Shown here: piece after piece, positions 43,469 through 52,800 of the stretch
Position numbering within the stretch: the first letter of the stretch is position 1
Layout: every line of letters begins with the position of its first letter
The notes under the pieces: generated by a model
Databases searched by the model: none
What the model was told of the DNA's origin: nothing
The model's input: the letters and a program-made list of their open reading frames with translations, nothing else
Assembly: GCF_004216755.1 (NCBI RefSeq)
Contig: NZ_SGWZ01000004.1
Location: 1 to 64,000, forward strand
Direction of reading: 5' to 3'
DNA from: Kerstersia gyiorum
GTDB taxonomy: Bacteria; Pseudomonadota; Gammaproteobacteria; Burkholderiales; Burkholderiaceae_B
DNA length: 64,000 nucleotides
Program-made: the position numbers and the translations under genes

Positions 43469-45022
43469 ATGGCGGCAGCGATGCAGCCTTTGCCGCCGCT
43501 GGAAGGACGGGCGCGGATGATGGGGACGCTGGCCTTGTCGGCCGCCGTCTTCATGAACGTGCTCGATACCTCTATCGCCAACGTTTCCCTGCCCGCGATC
43601 GCCGGCGACCTCGGTGTCAGCGCGACGCAGGGCACGTGGGTCATTACCAGCTTCGCGGTGGCTAACGCCATTTCCGTGCCGCTTACGGGCTGGCTGTCAC
43701 TGCGCTTTGGCCAGGTGCGCCTGTTCGTGTTGAGCGTGGCCCTGTTCGTCCTGTCGTCCTGGCTGTGCGGCCTGGCGCCCAATATGCCCTTGCTCATCGC
43801 CTTCCGGGTGTTGCAAGGCTTTGTGGCCGGCCCGATGATTCCGCTGTCACAGGCTTTGCTGTTGTCGAGCTATCCCAAGGCGCTCGCTGGACTGGCCATG
43901 GCGGCCTGGTCCATGACCACGTTGGTGGCGCCGGTGACCGGGCCCCTGCTGGGGGGATGGATCACGGACAACATGAGCTGGCCGTGGATCTTCTATATCA
44001 ACGTACCGGTGGGCATCCTGTCGGTATTTGTGACCTGGCGCATCTTCCGGGATCGCGAGACCATGCGGCGCTCCCTGCCCATCGACAGCATCGGGCTGGC
44101 CCTGCTGGTGCTCTGGGTCGGCGCCATGCAGATCATGCTGGATATCGGTAAGGAACATGACTGGTTCCAGTCGCCGCTGGTGGTAGGCTGCGCGGTGGTG
44201 GCGGTCGTGGGCTTTGTGTTCTTCCTGGCCTGGGAACTGACGGAGCGCCATCCGGTCGTGGATCTCGCGTTGTTCCGCATTCGTAGCTTCTGGACCGGCA
44301 CGCTGGCGATTTCCATCGGCTATGGCCTGTTCTTCGGCAACGTGGTGCTGCTGCCCTTGTGGCTGCAACAGTACATGGGCTACACCGCCACGCAGTCCGG
44401 CATGGCGATGGCGCCGGTGGGCCTGCTGGCCCTGGTGTGTTCGCCTTTCGTTGGCAAAAGCATTGCAAAGGTGGACCCGCGCAAATATGCGACGTTCTCC
44501 TTCCTGGTGTTTGCGCTGGTGCTGTTCATGCGGGCGCGTTTCAATACGCAGGTGGATTTCGATACCATCATGATCCCGACGTTGATCCAGGGGATAGGGC
44601 TGGCCTTCTTCTTCATTCCGCTGATGACGCTGACGCTCTCGAGCATCGCGCCAGAACGCATGCCGGCGGCATCCGGGCTGTCCAATTTCGTGCGCATCAC
44701 GGCAGGGGCGGTAGGCACGTCGGTTTCCACGACGTTCTGGGAACGGCGGGCCAGCCTGCACCACGCGCAACTGACCGAGCATATGCTGCCCGGCAGCGAA
44801 GCGCTGCAGCATGCCCTGGATACCTACCAGGCGGCCGGAATGTCGATGCAGCAGGCGTTGGCCCAGGTGGAAAAACTGTTGAACCAGCAGGCGTTCATGC
44901 TCGCAGCGGATGACATCTTCTATGTGTCCGCCATCATTTTCATGATGCTGATTCCGTTGGTCTGGATCGCCAAGCGTCCCAGCCGTGGCGGCGCGGGCGG
45001 CGAGGCGGCAGGCGCGCACTGA
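43469..45022 (+). CDS. emrB: EmrB-like MFS drug efflux pump (DHA2, 14 helices)
   Basis: A 517-residue drug:H+ antiporter of the 14-helix DHA2 group. Motifs include VLDTSIANVSLPAIAGDLGV (the DHA2 motif D1 type), GWLSLRFGQVRLF (motif A) and RVLQGFVAGPMIPLSQALLL (motif B), with WIFYINVPVGILS after helix 6. Two bases separate it from emrA, so the genes are one operon. With the adaptor and an unlinked TolC-like channel it should expel hydrophobic compounds. A strong bidirectional terminator lies downstream between it and ribH. Confidence 0.94.
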   Translation: MAAAMQPLPPLEGRARMMGTLALSAAVFMNVLDTSIANVSLPAIAGDLGVSATQGTWVITSFAVANAISVPLTGWLSLRFGQVRLFVLSVALFVLSSWLCGLAPNMPLLIAFRVLQGFVAGPMIPLSQALLLSSYPKALAGLAMAAWSMTTLVAPVTGPLLGGWITDNMSWPWIFYINVPVGILSVFVTWRIFRDRETMRRSLPIDSIGLALLVLWVGAMQIMLDIGKEHDWFQSPLVVGCAVVAVVGFVFFLAWELTERHPVVDLALFRIRSFWTGTLAISIGYGLFFGNVVLLPLWLQQYMGYTATQSGMAMAPVGLLALVCSPFVGKSIAKVDPRKYATFSFLVFALVLFMRARFNTQVDFDTIMIPTLIQGIGLAFFFIPLMTLTLSSIAPERMPAASGLSNFVRITAGAVGTSVSTTFWERRASLHHAQLTEHMLPGSEALQHALDTYQAAGMSMQQALAQVEKLLNQQAFMLAADDIFYVSAIIFMMLIPLVWIAKRPSRGGAGGEAAGAH

Positions 45023-45090
45023 GTACGAACAGCGCAACAAACAGCGCAACAAACGGCGCGTGCCAGCCCAGGCCGGGCGCGCCGACATGA

Positions 45091-45130
45091 AAAACGCCTC
45101 CGGACGATCAACGTCCGGAGGCGTTTTTTT
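45091..45130. terminator. Bidirectional terminator between emrB and ribH
   Basis: A stem of about 16 bp formed by 45091-45106 and 45112-45127, with core ACGCCTCCGGACG, a 5-base loop, and A-run on one side and T-run on the other. It can stop transcription from both directions, serving the convergent emrB and ribH genes. Confidence 0.95.
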
Positions 45131-45172
45131 CATGTCCCGACCGACGCCGTGGCGCTGGCCGGGAGAACGGCT

Positions 45173-45682
45173 TCAGGCCGCGGCGAGCTCGGTGGCAGCT
45201 GTGGGCAGTTGCTCCAGGCTGGCGACGGTTTCCAGTGCAGCACGTGCCGCTTCGGCGCCCTTCTGCGAGAAGTGGCGGAAGAAGTAGTCCTGGTGCTGGT
45301 CGTGTTCGTGGAAATGGTGCGGCGTGAGCACGACGGAGAAGACCGGAACGTCATTGTCCAGTTGCACGCGCATCAGGCCGTCGATGACAGCCGAGGCAAC
45401 GAAATCGTGGCGGTAGATGCCGCCATCGACCACGAAGGCCGTGGCAACGATGCCGTCATAGCGGCCGCTGCGGGCCAGGCGCTGCGCATGCAGCGGAATT
45501 TCAAAGGCGCCTGGCACGGTGTAAATGTCGACGAGGTCGGCAGCGTAGCCGTGCCTGGCCAGTTCGTCGAGAAAGCCTTCGCGAGCCTGGCCGACGATTT
45601 CCGCGTGCCAGCCTGCCTGGATGACGGCATAACGAGGTGTGCGGGTGGGGAGAGGGGTATTGCGAGAAACGGACTGATTCAT
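45173..45682 (-). CDS. ribH: 6,7-Dimethyl-8-ribityllumazine synthase, RibH2 type
   Basis: Penultimate enzyme of riboflavin synthesis, joining the pyrimidine intermediate to dihydroxybutanone phosphate; 169 residues. Active-site segments are VPGAFEIPL, AFVVDGGIYRHDF and the catalytic histidine region TPHHFHEHDQHQDYFF. The HHFHE.D.H pattern and the longer C-terminus resemble the decameric RibH2 of rhizobia and Brucella rather than the icosahedral RibH1. It stands alone, without other rib genes, under an FMN riboswitch (45776-45921). This suggests a stress- or flavin-demand-controlled second copy. ATG 45682 has a GGGA site upstream. Confidence 0.92.
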   Translation of the reverse strand: MNQSVSRNTPLPTRTPRYAVIQAGWHAEIVGQAREGFLDELARHGYAADLVDIYTVPGAFEIPLHAQRLARSGRYDGIVATAFVVDGGIYRHDFVASAVIDGLMRVQLDNDVPVFSVVLTPHHFHEHDQHQDYFFRHFSQKGAEAARAALETVASLEQLPTAATELAAA

Positions 45683-45775
45683 GGTATTCCCATTGAAGAC
45701 TGAGTTCCAGAATCAGGGCAGACAACACGAAAACCGACCCCCTGCGGCCAGCGGCCGTGGGTGGAGGATTTGCGC

Positions 45776-45921
45776 GCTTTCTTTCATCCGGACTATGACC
45801 GTCGGCTCCGGCATCGAACCGGATCTGCTGACCCCGGCAACAAGGCTGCCGGGCGCTCGCGGGCTCGCGTGTCTATTGGCACGCCTACCGCCGGTGGGGA
45901 GTTTCACCCCGCCCTGAAAAC
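45776..45921 (-). ncRNA. FMN riboswitch (RFN element) upstream of ribH
   Basis: Read on the minus strand, the conserved blocks occur in the correct order: AGGGCGGGGTGAAACTCCCC, ACCGGCGGTA, GCGAGCCCGCGAGCGCC, GGTCAGCAGATCCGGTT, GATGCCGGAGCCGACGGTCA and AGTCCGGATGAAAGAAAG. These are the hallmark of the FMN aptamer. A GC hairpin and a short T-stretch follow before the ribH start, giving a possible expression platform. Binding of FMN should reduce ribH expression. Confidence 0.96.
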
Positions 45922-46016
45922 GCTTGCCCTGGCTGGCTGCAGTTGCAGTTCGACAGGACATGGTCAGTATAACGCCGTCTCTTATGAGATGGCGTTGGAA
46001 CGATATGCCTGACGGC

Positions 46017-46688
46017 TCACAGCTCGTAGGGGCCTCCGCGCTCGCGTGCGCGCAGGTAGGCGGGACGGGCCTGGATGCGCGCCAGCCAGCCGAGCAGGCG
46101 CGGGTGCTTTTCGGGGGTCAGCCATTCCCGGGCGGCGGCGGCTTCCAGTGGGAAGCTCAGCTGGATATCGGCAGCGGTGAAGGCATCGCCGGCAAACCAG
46201 TCGCGGCTGGCGAGTTCGCTTTCCATGAAGTCGAGCTGGCGTCCGAGATTGGGCTGGACGAAGGCCGATTCGACGCTGTCGGCGATGCGTTCGGCAATGG
46301 GGCGTGCGAAGAAGGGCATGTCAGCCTTGCGTACCCGGCGGAAAATGAATTGCACCAGCAGCGGCGGCATCATCGAGCCTTCGGCGAAGTGCAGCCAGTA
46401 GGTCCAGCGCAGCGCTTCCGGCGTGCCGGCTGCGGGACGCAGGCTGGCATTGCCGCCGTGCCGGTCGACCAGGTATTCGATGATGGCGCCGGATTCCGCC
46501 ACCACGTTGTCGCCGTCGGTGATGACCGGCGCCTTGCCCAGCGGGTGCACTGCCAGCAGGGCGGCCGGCGCCAGGTGCGTGTCTGCATCGCGGGCGTAAT
46601 GCTGGATCTGGTATTCCAGTCCGAGCTCTTCAAGCAGCCAGATGATGCGTTGCGAGCGTGAGTGTTCGAGGTGATGCAGGGTAATCAT
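46017..46688 (-). CDS. Glutathione S-transferase
   Basis: A 223-residue GST. The N-terminal thioredoxin-like half reads MITLHHLEHSRSQRIIWLLE, with HPLGKAPVITDGDNVVAESGAIIEYL supplying the cis-proline and the glutathione-binding ES pair. The helical C-terminal domain begins near residue 85 and has the N-capping motif GDAFTAADIQLSFPLEA. It lies 12 bases after glnE on the same strand, so both may be co-transcribed. The substrate is unknown. Confidence 0.9.
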   Translation of the reverse strand: MITLHHLEHSRSQRIIWLLEELGLEYQIQHYARDADTHLAPAALLAVHPLGKAPVITDGDNVVAESGAIIEYLVDRHGGNASLRPAAGTPEALRWTYWLHFAEGSMMPPLLVQFIFRRVRKADMPFFARPIAERIADSVESAFVQPNLGRQLDFMESELASRDWFAGDAFTAADIQLSFPLEAAAAREWLTPEKHPRLLGWLARIQARPAYLRARERGGPYEL

Positions 46689-46700
46689 GCGTAATCCGCT

Positions 46701-49577
46701 TCAATGATGGAGGTGATTGTTTTCGGGTAACCGGGGGCCCAGCACTTGCTGCCAGAGCCGTTCGGCCACGGCGCGTTCGCTGGCCATCTGACCGGCAGGC
46801 AGCCTGGCTTTTTCATCGCCGCGCATTCTCAGGTTGTGTTGTATGCGGCGCATGATGCGATAGGCGTCGCCGGACTGGCGTGCCAGGTCCTGTGGTATCA
46901 GCCCGAGTTCACCGGCGATGCGCAACAGCGCGATGTTACCCAGGTTGTCCAGCAGCGCCGGATGTTGGCAGGCGTGGCGCAGGACCAGGTATTGGGTGAT
47001 GAATTCGATATCCACCATGCCGCCCCGGTCGTGCTTGATATCGAACAGCATGCTGGGGTTGGGGTGGCCGTCACTGATGCGCTGGCGCATGGCGCGGACT
47101 TCTTCGGCCAGCAACAGCGGGTCCCTGGGGCGCAGCAGGATTTCCCGCCTCAGGGCTTCGAAGCGCTCTCCCAGGCAGGCGTCGCCAGCGGCAAAACGCG
47201 CCCTTGTCAGGGCCTGATGTTCCCAGAGCCAGGCGTGATCGCGCTGGTAACGCGCGAAGGCATCGTAGGACACGGCCAGCAAGCCGGCGTCGCCATCGGG
47301 GCGCAGCCGCAGGTCCACGTCATAGAGCCTGCCCGATGAAGTCATGGTGGTCAGCCAGGAGGTCATGCGCCGGCCCAGGCGGGCATACAGCTCGGCAGCA
47401 TTGTCGTCCGGGTCTTCGTAGATGAAGACCAGATCCAGGTCGGAGGTATAGCCCAGTTCCTTGCCGCCCAGCTTGCCGTAGGCGATGACGGCGAAGCGCG
47501 GTTGGGGCAGCACGTTGTTGCGCTTGACCATGGGCCAGATGCGGTGAATGGTTTCTTCGAGCAGAGCGTCGGCCAGGCTGGACAGCTGATCGGCCAGCGC
47601 TTCGACGCTTAGGGTGCCTTCCAGGTCCTGCGTCAGCAGCTGGAAACTGGCCTGGCGCTGGGTGTCGCGCATCAGGTTCATCTGTCGCTCGACATCGGGC
47701 GAGCCGTCGGGCAGTTGGCAGGCATCCAGTTCGCTGCGCAGTTGTTGCGCCAGCTGGCGCACGTCCAGGGGCTCGGCCAACGTGTTCCAGTCGATCAGGC
47801 CGTCCAGCAGCAGGGGATGCTGGGTGAGGTATTGGGCGGCCCAGGGGCTGGCGCCTACGATGCGGGCCACGCGCGTCAGAATGTCGGGGTACTCTGCCAG
47901 CAGGGCCAGATAGGCGCTGCGCTGGGATATCTGTTCGATCAGGTCGAGCAGGCGCACGGCAGCGTCGTGCGGGGCTTCTGTGCGCGCCGCGGTTTCCAGC
48001 ACGGCAGGCAGCAGTCGCTCCACCCGTTCACGGCTGAGCGAGGGCAGGCTGCGCATGCGATGGCCGCCCAGCATGGCGCGTATCCTTTGCAGCAGGCCAT
48101 CCGCCTGGTCCGTGAAATGCTGGCGCGCCAGGGCTTCCAGTTTTTCCTGCACGTCCGGGCTGTCTTCCTGGCTGCCGGTGTCGCTGCCGGGCGCTACGGC
48201 GCGGCCGATGCCGGTCAGATGAAAGACATCCTGGAAGATGCGCGAGACATTGGCGCGGTGCTGCGCCAGGCAGGCGCTGAATTCCGCTTCCTTCATGCCC
48301 ATGGCATGCGCCAGTTGGGCCAGGCGTTCCGGGCCGGCGGGCAGCAAATGGGTCTGCTCATCGGCGCGGTATTGCAGCATGTGCTCGGTGCGGCGCAGGA
48401 AACGGTAGGCCTGTGCCAGTTGCGCGCCTTCCTCGGCAGGCATGACGCCCGCGTCCTGTTCGGCCTGAAGCGCCAGCAGCAGATTGCGTTCCTGCAGCGT
48501 GGGCTGCCGGCCGCCGCGCATCAGTTGGGCCAGTTGCACCACGAATTCGATTTCCCGGATGCCACCTTCACCCAGCTTGATGTTGTGGATCGCTTCGACG
48601 CCATTGCGTGCATGTGCACGGCGGTTCCAATCATTGCTGATGCGTTCCCGCAGCGCGCGCAGCGCGGCGATGGCATCGAAATCGAAGTATTTGCGGTAGA
48701 CGAAAGGCACGCGCAGGCTTTCCATCTGCCGCCACTGTTCGTCGAGCTGGCTGTCCGGAAAGGCGCGGGCCGGTAGTGCGCGCGCCTTCAGCCAGGCATA
48801 GCGTTCCCATTCCCGGCCCTGGCGCAGCAGATAGTGTTCCAGCGCGTCCAGGCTCCAGGCCAAGGGGCCGCCGTCACCGTCGGGGCGCAGGCGCAGGTCG
48901 GTGCGGAAAACATAGCCGTTGATATCGTTATCGGCCAGGATGGGCATCATGCGCTGCGTCAGGCGGCCATAGAACTCGTGGTGGCTGAGGCGCCGGGCAC
49001 CGTCCGTTTCACCTTCCTCGCCATACAGCATGATCAGGTCGATATCGGACGAGACATTCAGTTCCTCACCGCCCAGCTTGCCCATGCCGACGATGATCAT
49101 TTCCTGCGGAGCGCCGCTGGCAGGGTCGCGTGGCGTGCCATATACACGCGTCAGTTCCGCCATCGTGGTGCGATAGGCCGTGGCCACGGCCAGTTCGGCC
49201 AGCGCCGTCATGCTCCGGGTGACTTCTTCCAGTGTCGCCATGCCGCCGATATCTCGCACCATGAGCGTGCAGAAGATGCGTTCGCGCAGCTGGCGCAGGA
49301 CGCGTCTGGCGGCGTCGGGATCCAGTCCCTCATTCGTCGCCAGGGCAGCCGTAGCCGCCAGGGCCTGGAACTGTTGCTGTATGACCCCGGCATCCACCGG
49401 CGCAAGTGCCAGCGCTTCTATCGTGTCCTGCAGCCCTGGCCGGGCCTGGAGGCGGCGGGCCAGGTACTCCGACCAGGCCAGTGCGGCCTGCAGGGCGGCG
49501 CGAGGGGAGGGCTGGGTGTCTGGGCCGGTTTCCGGTGGCGAGGGCAGGGAAGCGGCGGTAGGGGAGAAATCGCTCAT
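46701..49577 (-). CDS. glnE: Glutamine synthetase adenylyltransferase/adenylyl-removing enzyme
   Basis: Bifunctional enzyme of 958 residues that adenylylates glutamine synthetase when nitrogen is plentiful and reverses this when it is scarce, under PII control. Two nucleotidyltransferase halves each carry metal-binding aspartates: NVSSDIDLIMLYGE in the N-terminal deadenylylase and LGYTSDLDLVFIYED in the C-terminal adenylyltransferase, each followed by a helical domain. Family length is normal. Start ATG 49577 (MSDFSPTA) is preferred; an upstream in-frame ATG at 49643 gives a poorly conserved extension. It is followed by the GST gene. Confidence 0.95.
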   Translation of the reverse strand: MSDFSPTAASLPSPPETGPDTQPSPRAALQAALAWSEYLARRLQARPGLQDTIEALALAPVDAGVIQQQFQALAATAALATNEGLDPDAARRVLRQLRERIFCTLMVRDIGGMATLEEVTRSMTALAELAVATAYRTTMAELTRVYGTPRDPASGAPQEMIIVGMGKLGGEELNVSSDIDLIMLYGEEGETDGARRLSHHEFYGRLTQRMMPILADNDINGYVFRTDLRLRPDGDGGPLAWSLDALEHYLLRQGREWERYAWLKARALPARAFPDSQLDEQWRQMESLRVPFVYRKYFDFDAIAALRALRERISNDWNRRAHARNGVEAIHNIKLGEGGIREIEFVVQLAQLMRGGRQPTLQERNLLLALQAEQDAGVMPAEEGAQLAQAYRFLRRTEHMLQYRADEQTHLLPAGPERLAQLAHAMGMKEAEFSACLAQHRANVSRIFQDVFHLTGIGRAVAPGSDTGSQEDSPDVQEKLEALARQHFTDQADGLLQRIRAMLGGHRMRSLPSLSRERVERLLPAVLETAARTEAPHDAAVRLLDLIEQISQRSAYLALLAEYPDILTRVARIVGASPWAAQYLTQHPLLLDGLIDWNTLAEPLDVRQLAQQLRSELDACQLPDGSPDVERQMNLMRDTQRQASFQLLTQDLEGTLSVEALADQLSSLADALLEETIHRIWPMVKRNNVLPQPRFAVIAYGKLGGKELGYTSDLDLVFIYEDPDDNAAELYARLGRRMTSWLTTMTSSGRLYDVDLRLRPDGDAGLLAVSYDAFARYQRDHAWLWEHQALTRARFAAGDACLGERFEALRREILLRPRDPLLLAEEVRAMRQRISDGHPNPSMLFDIKHDRGGMVDIEFITQYLVLRHACQHPALLDNLGNIALLRIAGELGLIPQDLARQSGDAYRIMRRIQHNLRMRGDEKARLPAGQMASERAVAERLWQQVLGPRLPENNHLHH

Positions 49578-49837
49578 GACAGGGGCTCGAAGGCAGTGGC
49601 TGCGCGGTGGAAATGCCCGCCAGCGTCCAGGCCGGGAACGCAAGCGGTTTCTGAGGTCTAATATAACTATTGCACTGACGAATCAATCATCAAGCGAAGC
49701 GCTGATTGCATTTTGGTCGATGGGCTGGCGTCCCGGAGGGACAGCCCGGACATCGGCTGGACGCATGCTGCGCGGGCTGCGATGCTTCGCTTGAAGCAGA
49801 ATACAACAAGAGGGACCATGCGCGAGGAAGCACTGCA

Positions 49838-52800
49838 TTGCGCCGGTTAAGGAAATTCCTGCACATACTGTTCTGGCTGCTGCTGTCGCTGTATCTGGCG
49901 GCCGCAGGCTCGCTGCTGGTCGTTCGCTATGCGGTGCTGCCCCAGGTGGACAGGTTCCGCCCGGCGATAGAGCGCGTCGCGTCGCAGGCGTTGGGCGCCA
50001 AGGTGGAAATCAGCCGGGTGGGCGCGGATTGGCGCGGCCTCAACGCCAGGCTGGCTTTGTCCGGGGTGCGCATACAGGGGGACGATGGCGAGGTGCTCAG
50101 CGTACCGGAAGCACAGGCGGTCATGTCCTGGCGCAGCCTGTTGCAATGGGAACCGCTGTTCCTGTACCTGGAGGTGCGCGGCCTGGATCTGTCGGTGCGG
50201 CGGGATGCCCAGGGCAACATCCACCTGGCCGGCCCGCAGGGGCAAACGGCTTCGGATGACCCGCAAGCCAGTGAACGCGTGTTGCGCTGGCTGGGCAAGC
50301 AGCGCGAATGGGTTGTGCGCGATGCCGTATTACGCTGGCGCGATGAGCGCCACGATCCGCAAGCGCCGGAATTGCTGCTGAGTTCGGTGCAGGCACGTTT
50401 CATCAACCGTTTTGCCCACCATGCCTTCGGATTGTCGGCAGCGTTGCCGGCAGGGGCGGATACAGCGGCTGGCAGCCTGACACTGCGCGGCGAATTCGAC
50501 CGGCGCTGGTTCGAAGTGCTTTCCCGTCAGCCGAACTGGGATGCGCGCCTGTATGCCGGTTTCACCGGCGTGGACCTGGCGCGTTGGGCGGCCTGGCTGC
50601 CGGCCCGGCAGGCAGGTCTGGAGCAGGGGCAGGTATCCGGCCAGGCCTGGGCATTGGTGCAGGACGGCGTGTTGGAGCATGTGGTACTGGATTTGCATGC
50701 GCGCGGTCTTGCCTGGCGGACGCAGGCAGCCGCCCTGCAGGCGGCTGCCGTCGACGTGTATGCCGATGGTTCGCCTGCCGCCTTGTGGCAGGTGCCGCCT
50801 CCGGCGGCGCAGGCAGACAGTCAGCAGCAGGCTGGCGCGGCCTTACCAGCCTGGCTTGCGCCTGCGCGGGAGGGCCAGCGGGTCTATGCCGATGTTGCGT
50901 TGCGGGATGCGGCGTTCTGGTGGCCCGCAGAGTTCGGCGAACGCCGCCTGCCCTTGCGGCAGGCGTCTGCCGTCGCGGAACTGCGCGGGGCGGATGCAGA
51001 GGGTTGGTCGGCCGCTGTGCGGCGGCTGTCTCTGGAAAATGAGGACCTGGCCCTGGCGTTGCAGGGGCAATGGCAGCAGAAGGCAGGCAGCGAGGCCGGG
51101 TGGCTGGATGTCCAGGGCACCATTGCGCGCCTGTCTTTGCCTGCCCTGCACGCCTATTTCCCTCTGGTGGTGCCGGAAGAGACCCGGCACTGGCTGGCGA
51201 CGGCGCTCAAGGCCGGAGAGCTGCGGCAGTCAGACCTGGAATTGCGCGGCAACCTGGATGATTTTCCGTTCGAGGACGCGGCCAGCGAGGGGACGCGTTT
51301 TTCCCTCAAAGGGGATTTCGATGGCCTGACGCTGGATTACGCCCCGGCACATGGCAGGTACAAGGGCTGGCCGCTGGTGCAGTCCGCCAAGGGCCGCATG
51401 GATCTCCTGCAGAATGTTCTGGCGCTGGAACTGGAATCCGGTACCGTGATCACGGGGCCGGCCAATCGGCTGGCGCTGAACCGGGCTGCCGCAAGTATCA
51501 CGGATCTCTACCGTCAGGCTGCGCACCTCAAGGTTGATGCCGGGCTGGCTGGCGAGGCGCGCCATTACCTGGCGCTGATGCAGCATTCGGATCTTGGCGA
51601 GATCCTGGCGCATACCGTGTTGCCCCAGATCGCTGCGACTGGCAATTGGGGCATGGCGCTCAAGCTGGATATTCCCTTGATGCACAGTGTGGACAGCCAG
51701 GTCAGCGGTTCCGTGGCCTTGCAGGGCGGGCAAGTAGAAATCAAGCCGGAAATCCCCGTGTTCTCGGCGCTGAGTGGTTGGCTGGATTTTGATAACGACG
51801 GTATCTCTGCACGTGATATCCGCGGCCGTTTCCTGGGCGGTGCCTTCAGCCTGGGCGGCAAATTGACGCGCAAGGATATCGACGCGGCCCTGAACATGGA
51901 GGGCGCGCTGGCGGCCGACAGCCTGCAGCGCTGGTTGCCGCCGGCAGCGGCTGCGCGTTTTGGTGGGGAAATTCCCTACCAGGCCAGACTAGGCATGGAT
52001 GCTGGCGACCGCTTGTGGTTGCAGGTCGACAGCAGCCTGCAGGGAACGACGCTGGACTTTCCTGCTCCGCTGGGAAAAGCGGCGCAGGCGCGCCGCTCCG
52101 TTACCCTGAATTGGGGGCCGGGAGAAGCGGCAGGCAGCGAAGTGCTGGCGGCGCGTATTGGCGGTATCGGTGCCCTGCGGCTGGAGCACGATGCGGCCCG
52201 CCGCGATGCCTATTTCTGGCGTGGCGCGCTGGTCGATGGTGCGGTGGCCCTGGCGCTGCCGGTATCGGGGCTGGCGGTAGACCTGCATATGCCGGAGTTC
52301 GACTGGGCTGCCTGGGATCAGGTTTTCACGGATTTCGACGATGGCCAGGCGAGCGGACGGCCATTGCTGCCGGGGCTGGCCAGCGTGAAGCTGGCGGCAG
52401 AGCGGGTGCACGCGTTTGCCGCGCAGTGGAACCAGGTTCGCCTGCAGGCCGAGCGCCAGGCACGTGGCGGCTGGCGTATTGCCGTGCAGGGAGACGAACT
52501 GGACGGTACGCTGGATTGGCGCAGCCAGCCTGAGGCGCAGCATCCTGTGCTGCTGGCTGAATTCGGCCGCCTGGCATGGCCCCAGGCTGTCGGGCAGGCC
52601 AGCCAGTCGCCGACGCAGGAAGCACCTGATTGGAATATTTCGTCGGCCTTCCGCCTGCCGGACCTGGATTTGAAAATCAATGAGTTGTCATGGCGCGGCA
52701 AGGCGCTGGGCAAACTGCAGGCGCGCGGGAAAAATCGCAACATGCGCGGCGACTGGGGGCTGGACAGTCTGGTGCTGGGGCAGCCGGGAGCAGTGCTGAG

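Noticed and set aside
46746..49661. Several long plus-strand frames inside glnE (353 codons and 275 codons)
   Set aside because: They lie antisense to a clearly conserved gene, and their translations are rich in G, A, Q, R without motifs.
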